Positions 27,686 to 37,214 of a stretch of 64,000 nucleotides of DNA are shown here, piece by piece (the first letter of the stretch is position 1; each line of letters begins with the position of its first letter). The notes beneath the pieces were generated by a model that was not told where the DNA came from, made no database searches, and saw only the letters and a program-made list of their open reading frames with translations. The position numbers and the translations under genes were made by a program. The DNA comes from Pectinatus sottacetonis (GTDB lineage: Bacteria > Bacillota > Negativicutes > Selenomonadales > Selenomonadaceae), in the NCBI RefSeq assembly GCF_015732155.1, contig NZ_WIQK01000001.1, positions 2,242,001 through 2,306,000 of the forward strand, written 5' to 3'.

Positions 27686-28057
27686 ATGTCAAAATATTAT
27701 ACATATGGAAATTTAGCAGAAAATACGGCGGAGAAAAGGCATAAAAAACCTGTTCGCGATATCAGACATTACAAAACTAAACAATTAAATACTAAACTAC
27801 GTTCACAATGTCTGCTGCTAGTTGTTGTGGTGGCAGCAATGGCTATGTTTATAATATTTCGCAATAGTGCTGCAGTAAACCAGGGCTATCAATTAGTTAA
27901 GATGAAGTCGGAAGTCGCGTCACTGGAGCAGCAAAATGCGCGACTGCGTTTAGATATTGCTCAGTTAAAATCACCTGAACGCATAAGAAATATTGCTATT
28001 AATGAATTAGGAATGGTGCTTCCGCCTAAAATATATTTCGCCAATAAAAATCACTAA
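27686..28057 (+). CDS. ftsL: FtsL-like septum protein
   Basis: A 123-residue bitopic protein. A basic cytoplasmic N-terminus is followed by a membrane helix (LLLVVVVAAMAMFIIF) and a coiled coil (MKSEVASLEQQNARLRLDIAQL) that ends in SPERIRNIAINELGM, the typical FtsL/DivIC pattern. FtsL acts in the FtsQLB complex that activates septal wall synthesis. ATG 27686 follows GGAGG at the right distance; an upstream GTG in frame overlaps that site. Sequence conservation in the family is low; position right after rsmH supports the call. Confidence 0.82.
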   Translation: MSKYYTYGNLAENTAEKRHKKPVRDIRHYKTKQLNTKLRSQCLLLVVVVAAMAMFIIFRNSAAVNQGYQLVKMKSEVASLEQQNARLRLDIAQLKSPERIRNIAINELGMVLPPKIYFANKNH

Positions 28058-28058
28058 A

Positions 28059-28101
28059 CAAACTAAAAAGGGGCTGTTTTTAACAGCTCCTTTTTAGTTT
28101 G
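28059..28101 (+). terminator. Terminator-like hairpin between ftsL and murE
   Basis: CAAACTAAAAAGGGGCTGTT pairs with AACAGCTCCTTTTTAGTTTG across a short T loop with one G-U pair, giving a 20-bp stem right after the ftsL stop. The second arm is T-rich. It separates rsmH-ftsL from murE at the place where ftsI/spoVD is usually found. Confidence 0.7.
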
Positions 28102-28152
28102 AAAAATATCTGTTATAATATATTTGTTTTGGAAAAAAGGGAGGTTTTATAG

Positions 28153-29655
28153 ATGGAAAAATCTATAGATAATATATTAAAGAAGTTAGCTAATCCTAAA
28201 GTTTTTAATTATAGTGACAAACAAATCAATTCTATTGAATGTGATTCCCGAAAAGTAAAAAAAGGGGCTTTGTTTTTTTGTATCAAAGGAGCAACGGTTG
28301 ATGGGCATGACTTTGTACCGCAGGCAGTAAAAAATGGTGCTGTTGCCATCATAGCGGAGAAAGACGTTGTAGTACCTGATAATATAATAAAAATCATAGT
28401 CAGCAATGTACATGAGGCAATAGAAAAAATAGTTCCGTATTTTTATGACTATCCCGGGAAAAAAATGCGTATGATAGGTGTTACGGGGACTAATGGAAAA
28501 ACAACTATTACGTATATTATTCGTGCTATTTTACGCAAGGCAGGATATAAAGTCGGGCTGATAGGTACGATAAAAATAATGATAGAGGATAAGGTTATGG
28601 CAATTCATAATACAACACCAGATATCATAAAGCTACAGCAGACGTTGTATGATATGGATAAGGCTGGTATGCAGTATGTTGTCATGGAAGTGTCTTCACA
28701 TGCTCTAGCGTTAAATCGTGTGGCTGGTTGCGAATATGATACAGCTGTATTTACAAATTTAACAAGAGATCATTTGGATTTTCATAAGACTTTTGCAAAT
28801 TATGCTAAAGCCAAGGCAAAATTGTTTATTTCTCTCACCGCTCAGGATAATATAAAGAATAATAAGACGGCAATAATAAATATAGATGATAAGACAGGTC
28901 CTTTCATGCTGGAACATACTAAATGCAGGGTTTTAACTTATGCTGTTGATAAGGCATCAGCAAGTATAAAAGCTTCTAATATTAATATACATGCTAATGG
29001 AGCAGATTTCTCAGTGACTTATGAAAATACAACTATCAATTTAAATTTGGGCATTACGGGGCTTTTCAATGTATACAATGTAATGGGAGCTATAGGGGCA
29101 GCTTTAGCAGAGAATATTAAACCAGCAGTAATTAAAGAAGCATTGGAAACTTTTCATAGTGTTCCGGGGAGATTTGAACTTGTCAGAGCGGGACAGGATT
29201 TTTCGGTTATAGTTGATTATGCCCATACACCAGATGGACTAGAAAATGTATTGAAAACAGCAAAACAGATTGCTAAGAAGCGGATTATAACTGTTTTTGG
29301 CTGTGGTGGTGACAGAGATCGTACTAAACGACCTATAATGGGAGAAATTGCCGCAAGATTGTCAGATGTTGTTATTGCCACTTCGGATAATCCCCGCTCG
29401 GAAGATCCGGAATTTATATTAGCAGAAGTTGAAAAAGGGGTTATACCGGCATTGCATGGTAATTTTCATGAAAAGATTACTGATAGACGTAAGGCTATAT
29501 ATAGGGCAGTTGAACTGGCAGAAAAAGATGATATTATAATCATAACGGGAAAAGGGCATGAAAACTATCAGATATTGAAAGATGAAACAATACATTTTGA
29601 TGATAAAGAAGTGGCTGTAGATGCTATAAAAGAAAAAAATAGGGAGGAAAAATAA
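28153..29655 (+). CDS. murE: UDP-MurNAc-tripeptide synthetase (diaminopimelate-adding)
   Basis: A 500-residue Mur ligase. The ATP loop GVTGTNGKTTITY lies near residue 110, and the DNPRSEDP motif near residue 415 marks specificity for meso-diaminopimelate rather than lysine. It adds meso-DAP to UDP-MurNAc-L-Ala-D-Glu in the cytoplasm. ATG 28153 follows GGGAGG. Its stop abuts the TTG of murF, so the two are translationally coupled. Confidence 0.95.
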   Translation: MEKSIDNILKKLANPKVFNYSDKQINSIECDSRKVKKGALFFCIKGATVDGHDFVPQAVKNGAVAIIAEKDVVVPDNIIKIIVSNVHEAIEKIVPYFYDYPGKKMRMIGVTGTNGKTTITYIIRAILRKAGYKVGLIGTIKIMIEDKVMAIHNTTPDIIKLQQTLYDMDKAGMQYVVMEVSSHALALNRVAGCEYDTAVFTNLTRDHLDFHKTFANYAKAKAKLFISLTAQDNIKNNKTAIINIDDKTGPFMLEHTKCRVLTYAVDKASASIKASNINIHANGADFSVTYENTTINLNLGITGLFNVYNVMGAIGAALAENIKPAVIKEALETFHSVPGRFELVRAGQDFSVIVDYAHTPDGLENVLKTAKQIAKKRIITVFGCGGDRDRTKRPIMGEIAARLSDVVIATSDNPRSEDPEFILAEVEKGVIPALHGNFHEKITDRRKAIYRAVELAEKDDIIIITGKGHENYQILKDETIHFDDKEVAVDAIKEKNREEK

Positions 29656-31029
29656 TTGCCTTTTTTTACGCTGGAGCAGTTAAAAAAATGTACAGATTGT
29701 AAAGTGTTGTCACAGTCAGCCAATAAATTTTCAGCTATAAGTACTGATACCCGTACTATTAAAAAGGGAATGGTTTTTTTAGCAATAAGGGGAGAAAAGT
29801 TTGACGGGCATAATTTTATAAAAAAAGCGATAGAAAAGGGTGCAGCGGGAATAATTATTTCCGAGCGGGAAAAAGCAGAAAATTTTATACAAAATTCTGT
29901 TACTATTATGCTGGTAGAAGATACTCTACAGTCATATATTAATATTGCAGGCAGCTGGCGGGATCAGTTTAAAATACCTGTTATTGCTATAACCGGTTCT
30001 AATGGTAAAACTACTACTAAGGATTTAGCAGCAGCACTTTTATCAGTAAAATACAATGTACTGAAAACACAAAAGAATTTTAACTCGGAAATTGGCATGG
30101 CTTTGACACTGTTATCACTTGAGCAGCAATATCAGGCAGCTGTAATCGAAATAGGCATGCGTGGATTAGGGCAGATAAGGACACTGGCTAAAGCGGCAAA
30201 ACCGGATATAGGTGTTGTACTGAATATTGGGCAAACACATATGGAACTTCTGGGATCGCAGGAAAATATTGCTAGGGCAAAGGGAGAACTTGTAGAAGCG
30301 ATAAAGCCAGGTGGAAAAGTTATTTTAAATGCTGATGATAAATATGTTGATTATATGATAAAGAAAAGCCAGGGCAAGGTGATTACGTTTGCTATATATA
30401 GTCATGCAGATATCAGGGCAGAAAACATACAGATGCTTGGAAATAATAAAACAAGGTTTGAATGTATAATGCCTAATGGCAGGGTAGAAGTTACGATACC
30501 ACTTATTGGTATTCATAATGTATATGATGCCTTGGCTGCCATAGCTATTGGCTATGAAATGCACCTTAATGTAGAAGATATACAAAGAGGCTTTGATACT
30601 TTTAAGCCATCAGGAATGCGATTTGAAATATTGCAAGTCAATGGATACACATTAATCAATGATGCTTATAATGCCAGCCCGGCATCAATGAAGGCGGCTA
30701 TAGATAATTTGCTGGTAATGACAGCAAAAAAAAGGATAGTCGTTTTTGGAGATATGAAAGAATTGGGAAGTATAGAGAAAAGTGCGCATAGAGAAATAGG
30801 CACTATTTGCGCTAACAAAAATATTAATGTATTGATAACGCTGGGCGAACTGGCACGTTATGCTGGAATTTCAGCAAGGGCAGAAAATATGAAAAATGTA
30901 TATATGTGTGCTGCACATGAAGAAATAGTGTCAATATTAAATGATATTTTGGAAGAAGGAGATATTGTTTTAATAAAAGGTTCACACAGTATGCATATGG
31001 AAAAAATAATAAACTTATTGGAGAAATAA
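29656..31029 (+). CDS. murF: UDP-MurNAc-pentapeptide synthetase
   Basis: A 457-residue Mur ligase that adds D-Ala-D-Ala to the UDP-MurNAc tripeptide. It has the ATP loop ITGSNGKTTTKD (~113), NFNSEIG, GMRGLGQI and the C-terminal NDAYNASPASMKAA motif characteristic of MurF. The TTG start at 29656 immediately follows the murE stop, with GGGAGG inside the murE end. Confidence 0.95.
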   Translation: MPFFTLEQLKKCTDCKVLSQSANKFSAISTDTRTIKKGMVFLAIRGEKFDGHNFIKKAIEKGAAGIIISEREKAENFIQNSVTIMLVEDTLQSYINIAGSWRDQFKIPVIAITGSNGKTTTKDLAAALLSVKYNVLKTQKNFNSEIGMALTLLSLEQQYQAAVIEIGMRGLGQIRTLAKAAKPDIGVVLNIGQTHMELLGSQENIARAKGELVEAIKPGGKVILNADDKYVDYMIKKSQGKVITFAIYSHADIRAENIQMLGNNKTRFECIMPNGRVEVTIPLIGIHNVYDALAAIAIGYEMHLNVEDIQRGFDTFKPSGMRFEILQVNGYTLINDAYNASPASMKAAIDNLLVMTAKKRIVVFGDMKELGSIEKSAHREIGTICANKNINVLITLGELARYAGISARAENMKNVYMCAAHEEIVSILNDILEEGDIVLIKGSHSMHMEKIINLLEK

Positions 31030-31032
31030 TAA

Positions 31033-32004
31033 ATGGAAATAATTGTTTACCCTCTTCTGGCAGCTGTTGTTTCTGCAGCTAGTGTACTTTTTTGCGGGCC
31101 AAGGTTAATTCCTAAATTGCATCAGCTAAAATTTGGTCAGAGTATAAGGCAGGAGGGTCCTAAAAGCCATCAGGCAAAGTCGGGAACGCCGACGATGGGT
31201 GGAATAATGATAGCTATAGGGATCATTATAGGGACACTTTTGTTTGCCCATTTGAATGTAGAAATAATATTAGCTTTACTTACGATGATGGGATATTTTA
31301 TGATAGGGTTCATAGATGACTATATAAAAGTTGTTTTGAAGAGAAACTTGGGATTAAGAGCATGGCAGAAATTCCTTGGACAGCTTATAATAGCATCGCT
31401 TGTCACTTATATAGGAATACACAGTAATGTGCTTAAGACAATATTATGGATTCCTTTTGTGAATATTGATATAAATATAGGAATGTTTTATTATATACTA
31501 GTTTGGCTTGTGTTTGTTGGAACTACTAATGCTGTTAATTTAACTGATGGATTAGATGGCTTAGCAGCGGGAGCAACAGCCGTTGCTTCGTTTGTATATG
31601 CTCTTATTTGTATGTATTTTGTTAGATTTGATTTAGCTGTCTTTTGTTTGTCATGTACGGGAGCATTGGTTGCTTTTTTGAAATTTAATAAGCATCCTGC
31701 GAAAATCTTTATGGGAGATACGGGTTCATTGGCTATTGGTGGCGTTATTTCAGCGGCTGCTGTTTTAACACAGACTGAGTTACTGCTGGTTGTAGTTGGA
31801 GGCCTTTTTGTTATTGAAGCATTGTCTGTCATAATTCAAGTGGTTTCGTATCGTTGTAGACATGGAAAACGAGTATTTTTAATGAGTCCACTGCATCATC
31901 ATTTTGAATTGAAAGGCTGGCCGGAAGAAAAAGTAGTGAAAAGATTCTGGTTGGTCAGTGTTTTATTTGGTTTGGCAGGATTGGTTATAATGTTATTGAG
32001 TTGA
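31033..32004 (+). CDS. mraY: Phospho-MurNAc-pentapeptide transferase
   Basis: A 323-residue polytopic membrane enzyme that makes lipid I from UDP-MurNAc-pentapeptide and undecaprenyl phosphate. Family motifs are visible: GTPTMGG (~50), DDYIKV (~96), NLTDGLDGLAAG (~170), FMGDTGSLAIGG (~228) and SPLHHHFELKGW (~285). It starts three bases after murF. It is the last gene before a 193-base gap where murD and ftsW usually follow. Confidence 0.95.
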   Translation: MEIIVYPLLAAVVSAASVLFCGPRLIPKLHQLKFGQSIRQEGPKSHQAKSGTPTMGGIMIAIGIIIGTLLFAHLNVEIILALLTMMGYFMIGFIDDYIKVVLKRNLGLRAWQKFLGQLIIASLVTYIGIHSNVLKTILWIPFVNIDINIGMFYYILVWLVFVGTTNAVNLTDGLDGLAAGATAVASFVYALICMYFVRFDLAVFCLSCTGALVAFLKFNKHPAKIFMGDTGSLAIGGVISAAAVLTQTELLLVVVGGLFVIEALSVIIQVVSYRCRHGKRVFLMSPLHHHFELKGWPEEKVVKRFWLVSVLFGLAGLVIMLLS

Positions 32005-32197
32005 ATAAAAAAAGTTTTTGTGAGATGTTAAAAGGACAGGAACTTGAATATAGGTTATAATATTAAAAAACAAGAGTGACAAACAGAGGCTGTTTTTTCT
32101 GTGCAAGTGCTGATATGAATATTAAAAGGCACATGATAGCCTTTTAATATGGACAATATTTTAAAATAAACAAAAATAGTGAGTAGGTAGTTTTTAA
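32005..32197 (+). promoter_or_regulatory. mraY-murG gap with a 12-bp perfect hairpin
   Basis: The gap contains a perfect inverted repeat, ATATTAAAAGGC (32119-32130) and GCCTTTTAATAT (32139-32150), with an 8-base loop. No T tail follows on the plus strand, so it is not a standard terminator. A TATAAT at 32056-32061 may be part of a promoter, but its -35 is poor. murD and ftsW, usual between these genes, are missing. Confidence 0.5.
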
Positions 32198-33304
32198 ATG
32201 AAGTTTATTTTTTCCGGTGGTGGTACGGGTGGACATATTTATCCGGCGATAACGCTTATAGAAACAATCAGAGAAAAATATCCAGAAGCACAGATACTTT
32301 ATGTAGGAACGAAAAAAGGGCTGGAAGCGGACATTGTACCTAAAGCAGGATTTTCTTTTAAGACAATTGATATTGAGGGATTTGAACGTAGATTTACCCT
32401 GCGGAATGTTGTAGTTTTGGGAAAAGCCTTTAAAGGGCTCATAAAAGCTTATAAAATATTAAAAAATTTTTCTCCAGACGCAGTCATAGGTACAGGGGGC
32501 TATGTAAGCGGTCCTATATTACTGATGGCAGCGTTGATGAAAATTCCTACATTGATCCAGGATCAGAATGCGATTCCGGGAATTACTAATAAAATTCTGT
32601 CTAAGTTTGTAACACAGATAGCGTGTGGTTATCAATCGGCTTGTAAACATTTCCCTCAAGAAAAGACTTTTTTAACAGGAAATCCAATAAGAAGAAATGT
32701 CATGCTCTGCAAGCGTGATCAAGCTATAGATGAGTTAAAACTGGCCGCAAATAAAAAAACTATATTAGTAACAGGAGGCAGCAGAGGAGCACGCAAAATT
32801 AATAAGGCAATGCTGGAACTTTATCATCACTTTGCTGATAGTGATGATATACAGATATTACATATAACGGGAAAATTGGAATATGAGAGAGTTATGGCAG
32901 ATTTAAGGATCAGGCATATTGATAGTAAAAAGGCAAAGAATATCTTTATAAAACCATATTTATACGATATGCCACAAGCCCTGGCTGCTGCAGATATAAT
33001 CATTTCACGGGCGGGAGCTATTGGTCTAGCAGAGATAACTGCCAGGGGAATACCATCTATATTGATACCATATCCTTATGCGGCTGAAAATCATCAGGAA
33101 TATAATGCCAAGGCATTAGTAGAAGCTGGTGCGGCGGTAATGATATTGAACAAAGATCTCACTGGTAGTAAATTGATACATGTCTTGGATGAATTATTGG
33201 CATCTGAAGAAAAAATGGCTGATATGCGGTGTAAAAGCAAAAAAATGGGATATCCAAATGCAGCAGGAGATATAGCAAAAATGATTTTATCCATTGTAAA
33301 ATAG
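32198..33304 (+). CDS. murG: Lipid I N-acetylglucosaminyltransferase
   Basis: A 368-residue GT28 enzyme that adds GlcNAc to lipid I to give lipid II at the inner face of the membrane. Visible motifs are the N-terminal GGGTGGHIYPA, GTGGYVSGP (~97), DQNAIPG, TGGSRGARKIN (~193) and the UDP-GlcNAc site SRAGAIGLAEI followed by PYPYAAENHQ. Full length. Its start lacks a strong ribosome site (GTAGGTAG upstream). Confidence 0.95.
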   Translation: MKFIFSGGGTGGHIYPAITLIETIREKYPEAQILYVGTKKGLEADIVPKAGFSFKTIDIEGFERRFTLRNVVVLGKAFKGLIKAYKILKNFSPDAVIGTGGYVSGPILLMAALMKIPTLIQDQNAIPGITNKILSKFVTQIACGYQSACKHFPQEKTFLTGNPIRRNVMLCKRDQAIDELKLAANKKTILVTGGSRGARKINKAMLELYHHFADSDDIQILHITGKLEYERVMADLRIRHIDSKKAKNIFIKPYLYDMPQALAAADIIISRAGAIGLAEITARGIPSILIPYPYAAENHQEYNAKALVEAGAAVMILNKDLTGSKLIHVLDELLASEEKMADMRCKSKKMGYPNAAGDIAKMILSIVK

Positions 33305-33430
33305 ACCGGGGCTATTATAAAAAATAATGAATGACTGATTCGGGAATAAGCAGTAAAGTTATAAATGTTTGTGGTCTAAGATCCATGTTGTGTAAGTAAT
33401 TATTTTAATTTGTGGCAGGAGGAAATTTTT

Positions 33431-34792
33431 TTGCTGGAAAATATTAAAAAAGTTCATTTTGTCGGCATAGGTGGAGTTGGTATGAGTGCTATTGCTGATG
33501 TATTATGGGAAAAAGGTTATAAAGTATCAGGCTCGGACTTAAATTCAAGTGATATTGTGACAAATTTAGCTCAAAAAGGTATAAAAATATATAAAAATCA
33601 TGCTGAGGAAAATATAAGGGATAGTGATATAGTAGTCATTTCTTCAGCAATTTCCCGGGATAATCCAGAAGTCGCAGCAGCTATTAGACAAAATATAAAA
33701 GTATGTCATCGTTCTGATATACTGGCGGCATTATTGAATTCAGCAAAGGGGATTGCTGTTGCTGGCTCACATGGAAAAACAACGACATCGTCTATGCTTA
33801 GTGTGGTTTTGGATAATGCAGGGATTGATCCCACGGTTTTGATTGGTGGGGTAGTAGATTATTTCCACGGAAATGCTCGTTTGGGTAAAAGTGAATATGT
33901 AATTGCTGAAGCGGATGAAAGCGATGGGTCTTTTTTAAAATTTTTTCCGTATATAGCTGTAGTTACGAATATTGAAGATGATCATATGGATCATTATGGT
34001 ACTATGGAAAATATTATAAAGGCATTTGACCAGTTTGTAGGTCAGGTTACAGAAGGAGGCACAGCTGTTTTGTGTCTTGACCATGAAAATGTTCGCACAA
34101 TAGCTAATTGTACCAAAAAAAATTATATTTCCTATGCTATAGATAATGATGCTGATTATAGAGCTGTTAATATAAATATGTCAAAACATAGGACAGCATT
34201 TGATGTTATTTATAAAAATGATAATATTGGACACATTGAACTTAATATACCGGGGCGGCATAATATTTTAGATGCGCTGGCTGCGATTGCTGTATGCCGA
34301 TTTTTGGGAGTATCTTTTGCAAAGATAGCAGCTGGCTTTATGTTATTTCATGGGGCAAAACGGCGTTTTCAGACGAAAAAGAAAAATGAAAATTATTGGA
34401 TCGTTGATGATTATGGGCATCATCCTACTGAAATAAGGACAACGTTAGAAGCAGCAAAACAGACAATGCCTAAAAGACTCATATGTATTTTTCAGCCGCA
34501 TCGTTATAGCCGGACAAAGCTTTTGGCAAGGGAATTTGGCAATTGTTTTAAAAAGGCAGATATTTTGATTTGTACTGATATATATCCGGCAGGCGAAAAA
34601 CCATTGCCTGGTATCAGCGGCAGGACAATTTTGTCTGAAGTGGAAAAAAATGGTCAAAAGGCCATATATATAGAAGATATGAATAAAATTGCAGCTTATG
34701 TAAAAGGAATAATGAAACCGGGAGATCTTATTATAACAATGGGGGCAGGAAATATTTTCCTTTGCGGTGAACAGATTGCTGAAATGATATAA
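33431..34792 (+). CDS. murC: UDP-MurNAc:L-alanine ligase
   Basis: The first Mur ligase, about 453 residues. It has the N-terminal Rossmann motif HFVGIGGVGMSAIA, the ATP loop AGSHGKTTTSSM (~103), EADESDGSF and DDYGHHPTEI. I place the start at TTG 33431 because AGGAGG (33417-33422) is spaced for it; the in-frame TTG at 33410 lies before that site. murD is not adjacent, and ddl follows directly. Confidence 0.94.
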   Translation: MLENIKKVHFVGIGGVGMSAIADVLWEKGYKVSGSDLNSSDIVTNLAQKGIKIYKNHAEENIRDSDIVVISSAISRDNPEVAAAIRQNIKVCHRSDILAALLNSAKGIAVAGSHGKTTTSSMLSVVLDNAGIDPTVLIGGVVDYFHGNARLGKSEYVIAEADESDGSFLKFFPYIAVVTNIEDDHMDHYGTMENIIKAFDQFVGQVTEGGTAVLCLDHENVRTIANCTKKNYISYAIDNDADYRAVNINMSKHRTAFDVIYKNDNIGHIELNIPGRHNILDALAAIAVCRFLGVSFAKIAAGFMLFHGAKRRFQTKKKNENYWIVDDYGHHPTEIRTTLEAAKQTMPKRLICIFQPHRYSRTKLLAREFGNCFKKADILICTDIYPAGEKPLPGISGRTILSEVEKNGQKAIYIEDMNKIAAYVKGIMKPGDLIITMGAGNIFLCGEQIAEMI

Positions 34793-34806
34793 ATATGGAG
34801 GATAAG

Positions 34807-35739
34807 ATGAAATATAATAAAATTGCCGTCGTTATGGGCGGCCCGTCTTCAGAGGCAGTAATATCACGACAAACGGCAAAGGAAGTAATAGATGCCTTGA
34901 GAAGTATAGGCCATGAAGTGGTTCCTTTGGAACTGAACCCGCAGACAATAGTAAATGATGTGAAAAACAGCGGCTGTGATGCTGTGTTCAATGCTGTACA
35001 TGGTAAATATGGAGAAGATGGTATTCTCTACGCAGTTATGCAGATGATCAATATGCCATGCACAGGATCAAATGTATTGGCAAGTGCAGTAACGATGAAT
35101 AAGGCTGTTAGCAAAAGACTTTTTCTGGCAGCGGGAATCAGTACCCCGAAAACGTTGTTTTTTAAAAAAGATGATTTGACTGATCTTGATATTAAAGAAC
35201 AGGTCATGGCAGAATTTGATTTTCCGCTGGTAGTGAAGTCAGTTGACCAGGGTTCAAGCATAGGTGTGGTAATTGTAAAAAACGATAATGAACTCGAAAA
35301 AGGAATAAATGAAGCATTTAAATACAGTCGGGAAATAATTATTGAGGAATTTATAAATGGCCGTGAACTTACTGTAGCTGTTTATGGGAATAAAGAAAAA
35401 AAAGTTATGCCTATTATAGAAATAAAAACTAATAATGGTGTATATGATTATCATAATAAATATACGGCTGGATGTTCTGAACATGTTATTCCTGCACCAT
35501 TGGCAAAAGAAATAGCCGAAAAAGTAAAAGAAATATCGATAGACGCTTGTAATGTTACGGAATGTAGTGGGGTAGCAAGAGTTGATATTATGCTCAGTGA
35601 GGATAATATACCATATGTGCTGGAAATAAATACGGTACCAGGATTGACAAGGACTTCATTAGTTCCAGATACGGCAAAGCATATGGGTATTAAATTTGCT
35701 GATCTATGTGAAATGATGTTGGATATGATTGAAGAATAA
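34807..35739 (+). CDS. ddl: D-alanine:D-alanine ligase
   Basis: A 310-residue ATP-grasp enzyme that makes the D-Ala-D-Ala substrate of MurF. It has VVMGGPSSEAVIS at the start, VKSVDQGSSIGV and EEFINGRELTVAVYG in the ATP-grasp core, and RVDIMLSEDN plus EINTVPGLT in the metal-binding end. ATG 34807 is favoured by GGAGG (34797-34801); an in-frame ATG at 34795 overlaps that site. It takes the place often held by murB in related clusters. Confidence 0.94.
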   Translation: MKYNKIAVVMGGPSSEAVISRQTAKEVIDALRSIGHEVVPLELNPQTIVNDVKNSGCDAVFNAVHGKYGEDGILYAVMQMINMPCTGSNVLASAVTMNKAVSKRLFLAAGISTPKTLFFKKDDLTDLDIKEQVMAEFDFPLVVKSVDQGSSIGVVIVKNDNELEKGINEAFKYSREIIIEEFINGRELTVAVYGNKEKKVMPIIEIKTNNGVYDYHNKYTAGCSEHVIPAPLAKEIAEKVKEISIDACNVTECSGVARVDIMLSEDNIPYVLEINTVPGLTRTSLVPDTAKHMGIKFADLCEMMLDMIEE

Positions 35740-35786
35740 CCGTTATGTTTATTGCCGCGTTGAGGGGGACAGGCTGATGTCTGTAT

Positions 35787-36512
35787 ATGATAATGAGAAA
35801 AAGAATTTCTAGACGATATGTTATTAAGGGTGTTTTACTTATTTTATTACTATCAGGGTTGATATTTTTTATAAAATCACCTCTATTAGCTGTTAGCAAT
35901 ATAGTAGTAGAGGGAAATTCTTTTTTAAATAAGGATCAGATATGCAATATAGCAGGTATAGGAGAACCACTTAACATTTTTAATATTCATACTGATTTGT
36001 TACAGAATCGTCTGGAACAAGATTTGCGAATAAAAAAAGCTGCTGTAAGAAGGATCTTTCCCAATACGCTTTTGATCAAGATAGAAGAACGACAGCCTTG
36101 GGCAATTTTACATTGTGACTTTGGTTACGTTGATATAAGTGCAGACGGGGTAATTCTTGATGCATATAAAAACTTAAAGACAATGAAATATCCAATGATA
36201 ACAGGACCAATCTTGCATGATGTATACATTGGTGATAAAATAAACGACACAAATATACTAAGGGCAGTATCGTATCTTGCGGCTATGGATGATACTGCCA
36301 GAGTACAAATATCGGAGATTAATTTGTCAATGGATAAGCAAATTGTTGCCTATACTAATACAGGAGTACAGATAAGGCTGGGAGATTTGTCTGCACCTGT
36401 ACAAAAAGCTGCTAGGACAATGACTTTTTTACGGGATTTGAAGGGAATAAAAAGACCAATTAAGTATGTTGATTTTAGTTATGCAGCACCTGTATTTAAG
36501 TTTAAATCCTAA
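35787..36512 (+). CDS. ftsQ: FtsQ/DivIB division protein (POTRA domain), start uncertain
   Basis: A 241-residue bitopic protein. A basic N-terminus and membrane helix (KGVLLILLLSGLIFFI, ~residues 14-30) lead into a POTRA domain (LLAVSNIVVEGNSFLNKDQICNIAG) and a beta domain (PNTLLIKIEERQPWAIL), the DivIB/FtsQ layout. It acts with FtsL in septal wall control. The start is odd. The ribosome site GAGGGGG (35762-35768) is spaced for ATG 35776, which lies in another frame and ends after 11 codons. One A fewer in the A5 tract at 35799 would fuse that leader to this frame (MSVYDNEKRISRRY). The ATG at 35787 has no ribosome site of its own. Confidence 0.82.
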   Translation: MIMRKRISRRYVIKGVLLILLLSGLIFFIKSPLLAVSNIVVEGNSFLNKDQICNIAGIGEPLNIFNIHTDLLQNRLEQDLRIKKAAVRRIFPNTLLIKIEERQPWAILHCDFGYVDISADGVILDAYKNLKTMKYPMITGPILHDVYIGDKINDTNILRAVSYLAAMDDTARVQISEINLSMDKQIVAYTNTGVQIRLGDLSAPVQKAARTMTFLRDLKGIKRPIKYVDFSYAAPVFKFKS

Positions 36513-36527
36513 ACTGAGGAGAATAGC

Positions 36528-37214
36528 ATGTTATCATTTAAGCATTGTAAAATATCAATCATATTGGCGTGTTTTATTTTAGGCTTTATGCTGGCAGTAC
36601 AATTTCATTCTACGCAGAATAGTTTGAAGTATTCAACACAGTATCAGCGTATGAGTGATCTGTCACAACGATTGCTGGAAACTGAAAGGGAAAGAGATGC
36701 TTTAAAAGAACAAATTAAGGATCATGCAATAACAGCTGCTCCTGCATTATCTAAAGCAGAAATTATTGAATCAGGAGCCTCTGCTGTAAAAGGACCAGGA
36801 GTTGTTGTTACAGTTGTGGACAGCGATAAAAAAGCCCTTGCAGATGAAAATGTAAATTTATATGTAGTCCATGATGAAGATATGCTGCGAATAGTTAATG
36901 AACTGCGTGCGGCGGGTGCAGAAGCTATTTCTATAAATGGACAGAGAATGGTTGCCACTACAGAAATAAGATGCGCTGGGCCAACGATTTCTGTTAATAA
37001 CGAACGGTCAGCTCCGCCTTTTGAAATAAAAGCGATAGGTGATGCTGAAACTATGGAAAATGCTCTTAAAATGCGTGGCGGTGTTATTGAAACTCTCGGA
37101 GTATGGGGCATTAAAATCAATGTGGAAAAGAAGGGGTATATAACAATACCTGCGTATAATAGAATTAGTAGTTTTAAATATGCTGTGGCAGTGAAGAAGG
37201 GCGAAGATAAATGA
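36528..37214 (+). CDS. DUF881-family protein
   Basis: A 228-residue bitopic protein. A single N-terminal helix (IILACFILGFMLAVQF) is followed by a coiled coil (QRLLETERERDALKEQIKD) and the DUF881 domain (GPGVVVTVVDSD; NELRAAGAEAISINGQRM; CAGPTISVN). It is almost always found with the small basic protein near ftsZ in Firmicutes; its role is unknown but presumed linked to division. GAGGAG precedes ATG 36528, and the 3' end overlaps the next gene by four bases. Confidence 0.88.
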   Translation: MLSFKHCKISIILACFILGFMLAVQFHSTQNSLKYSTQYQRMSDLSQRLLETERERDALKEQIKDHAITAAPALSKAEIIESGASAVKGPGVVVTVVDSDKKALADENVNLYVVHDEDMLRIVNELRAAGAEAISINGQRMVATTEIRCAGPTISVNNERSAPPFEIKAIGDAETMENALKMRGGVIETLGVWGIKINVEKKGYITIPAYNRISSFKYAVAVKKGEDK

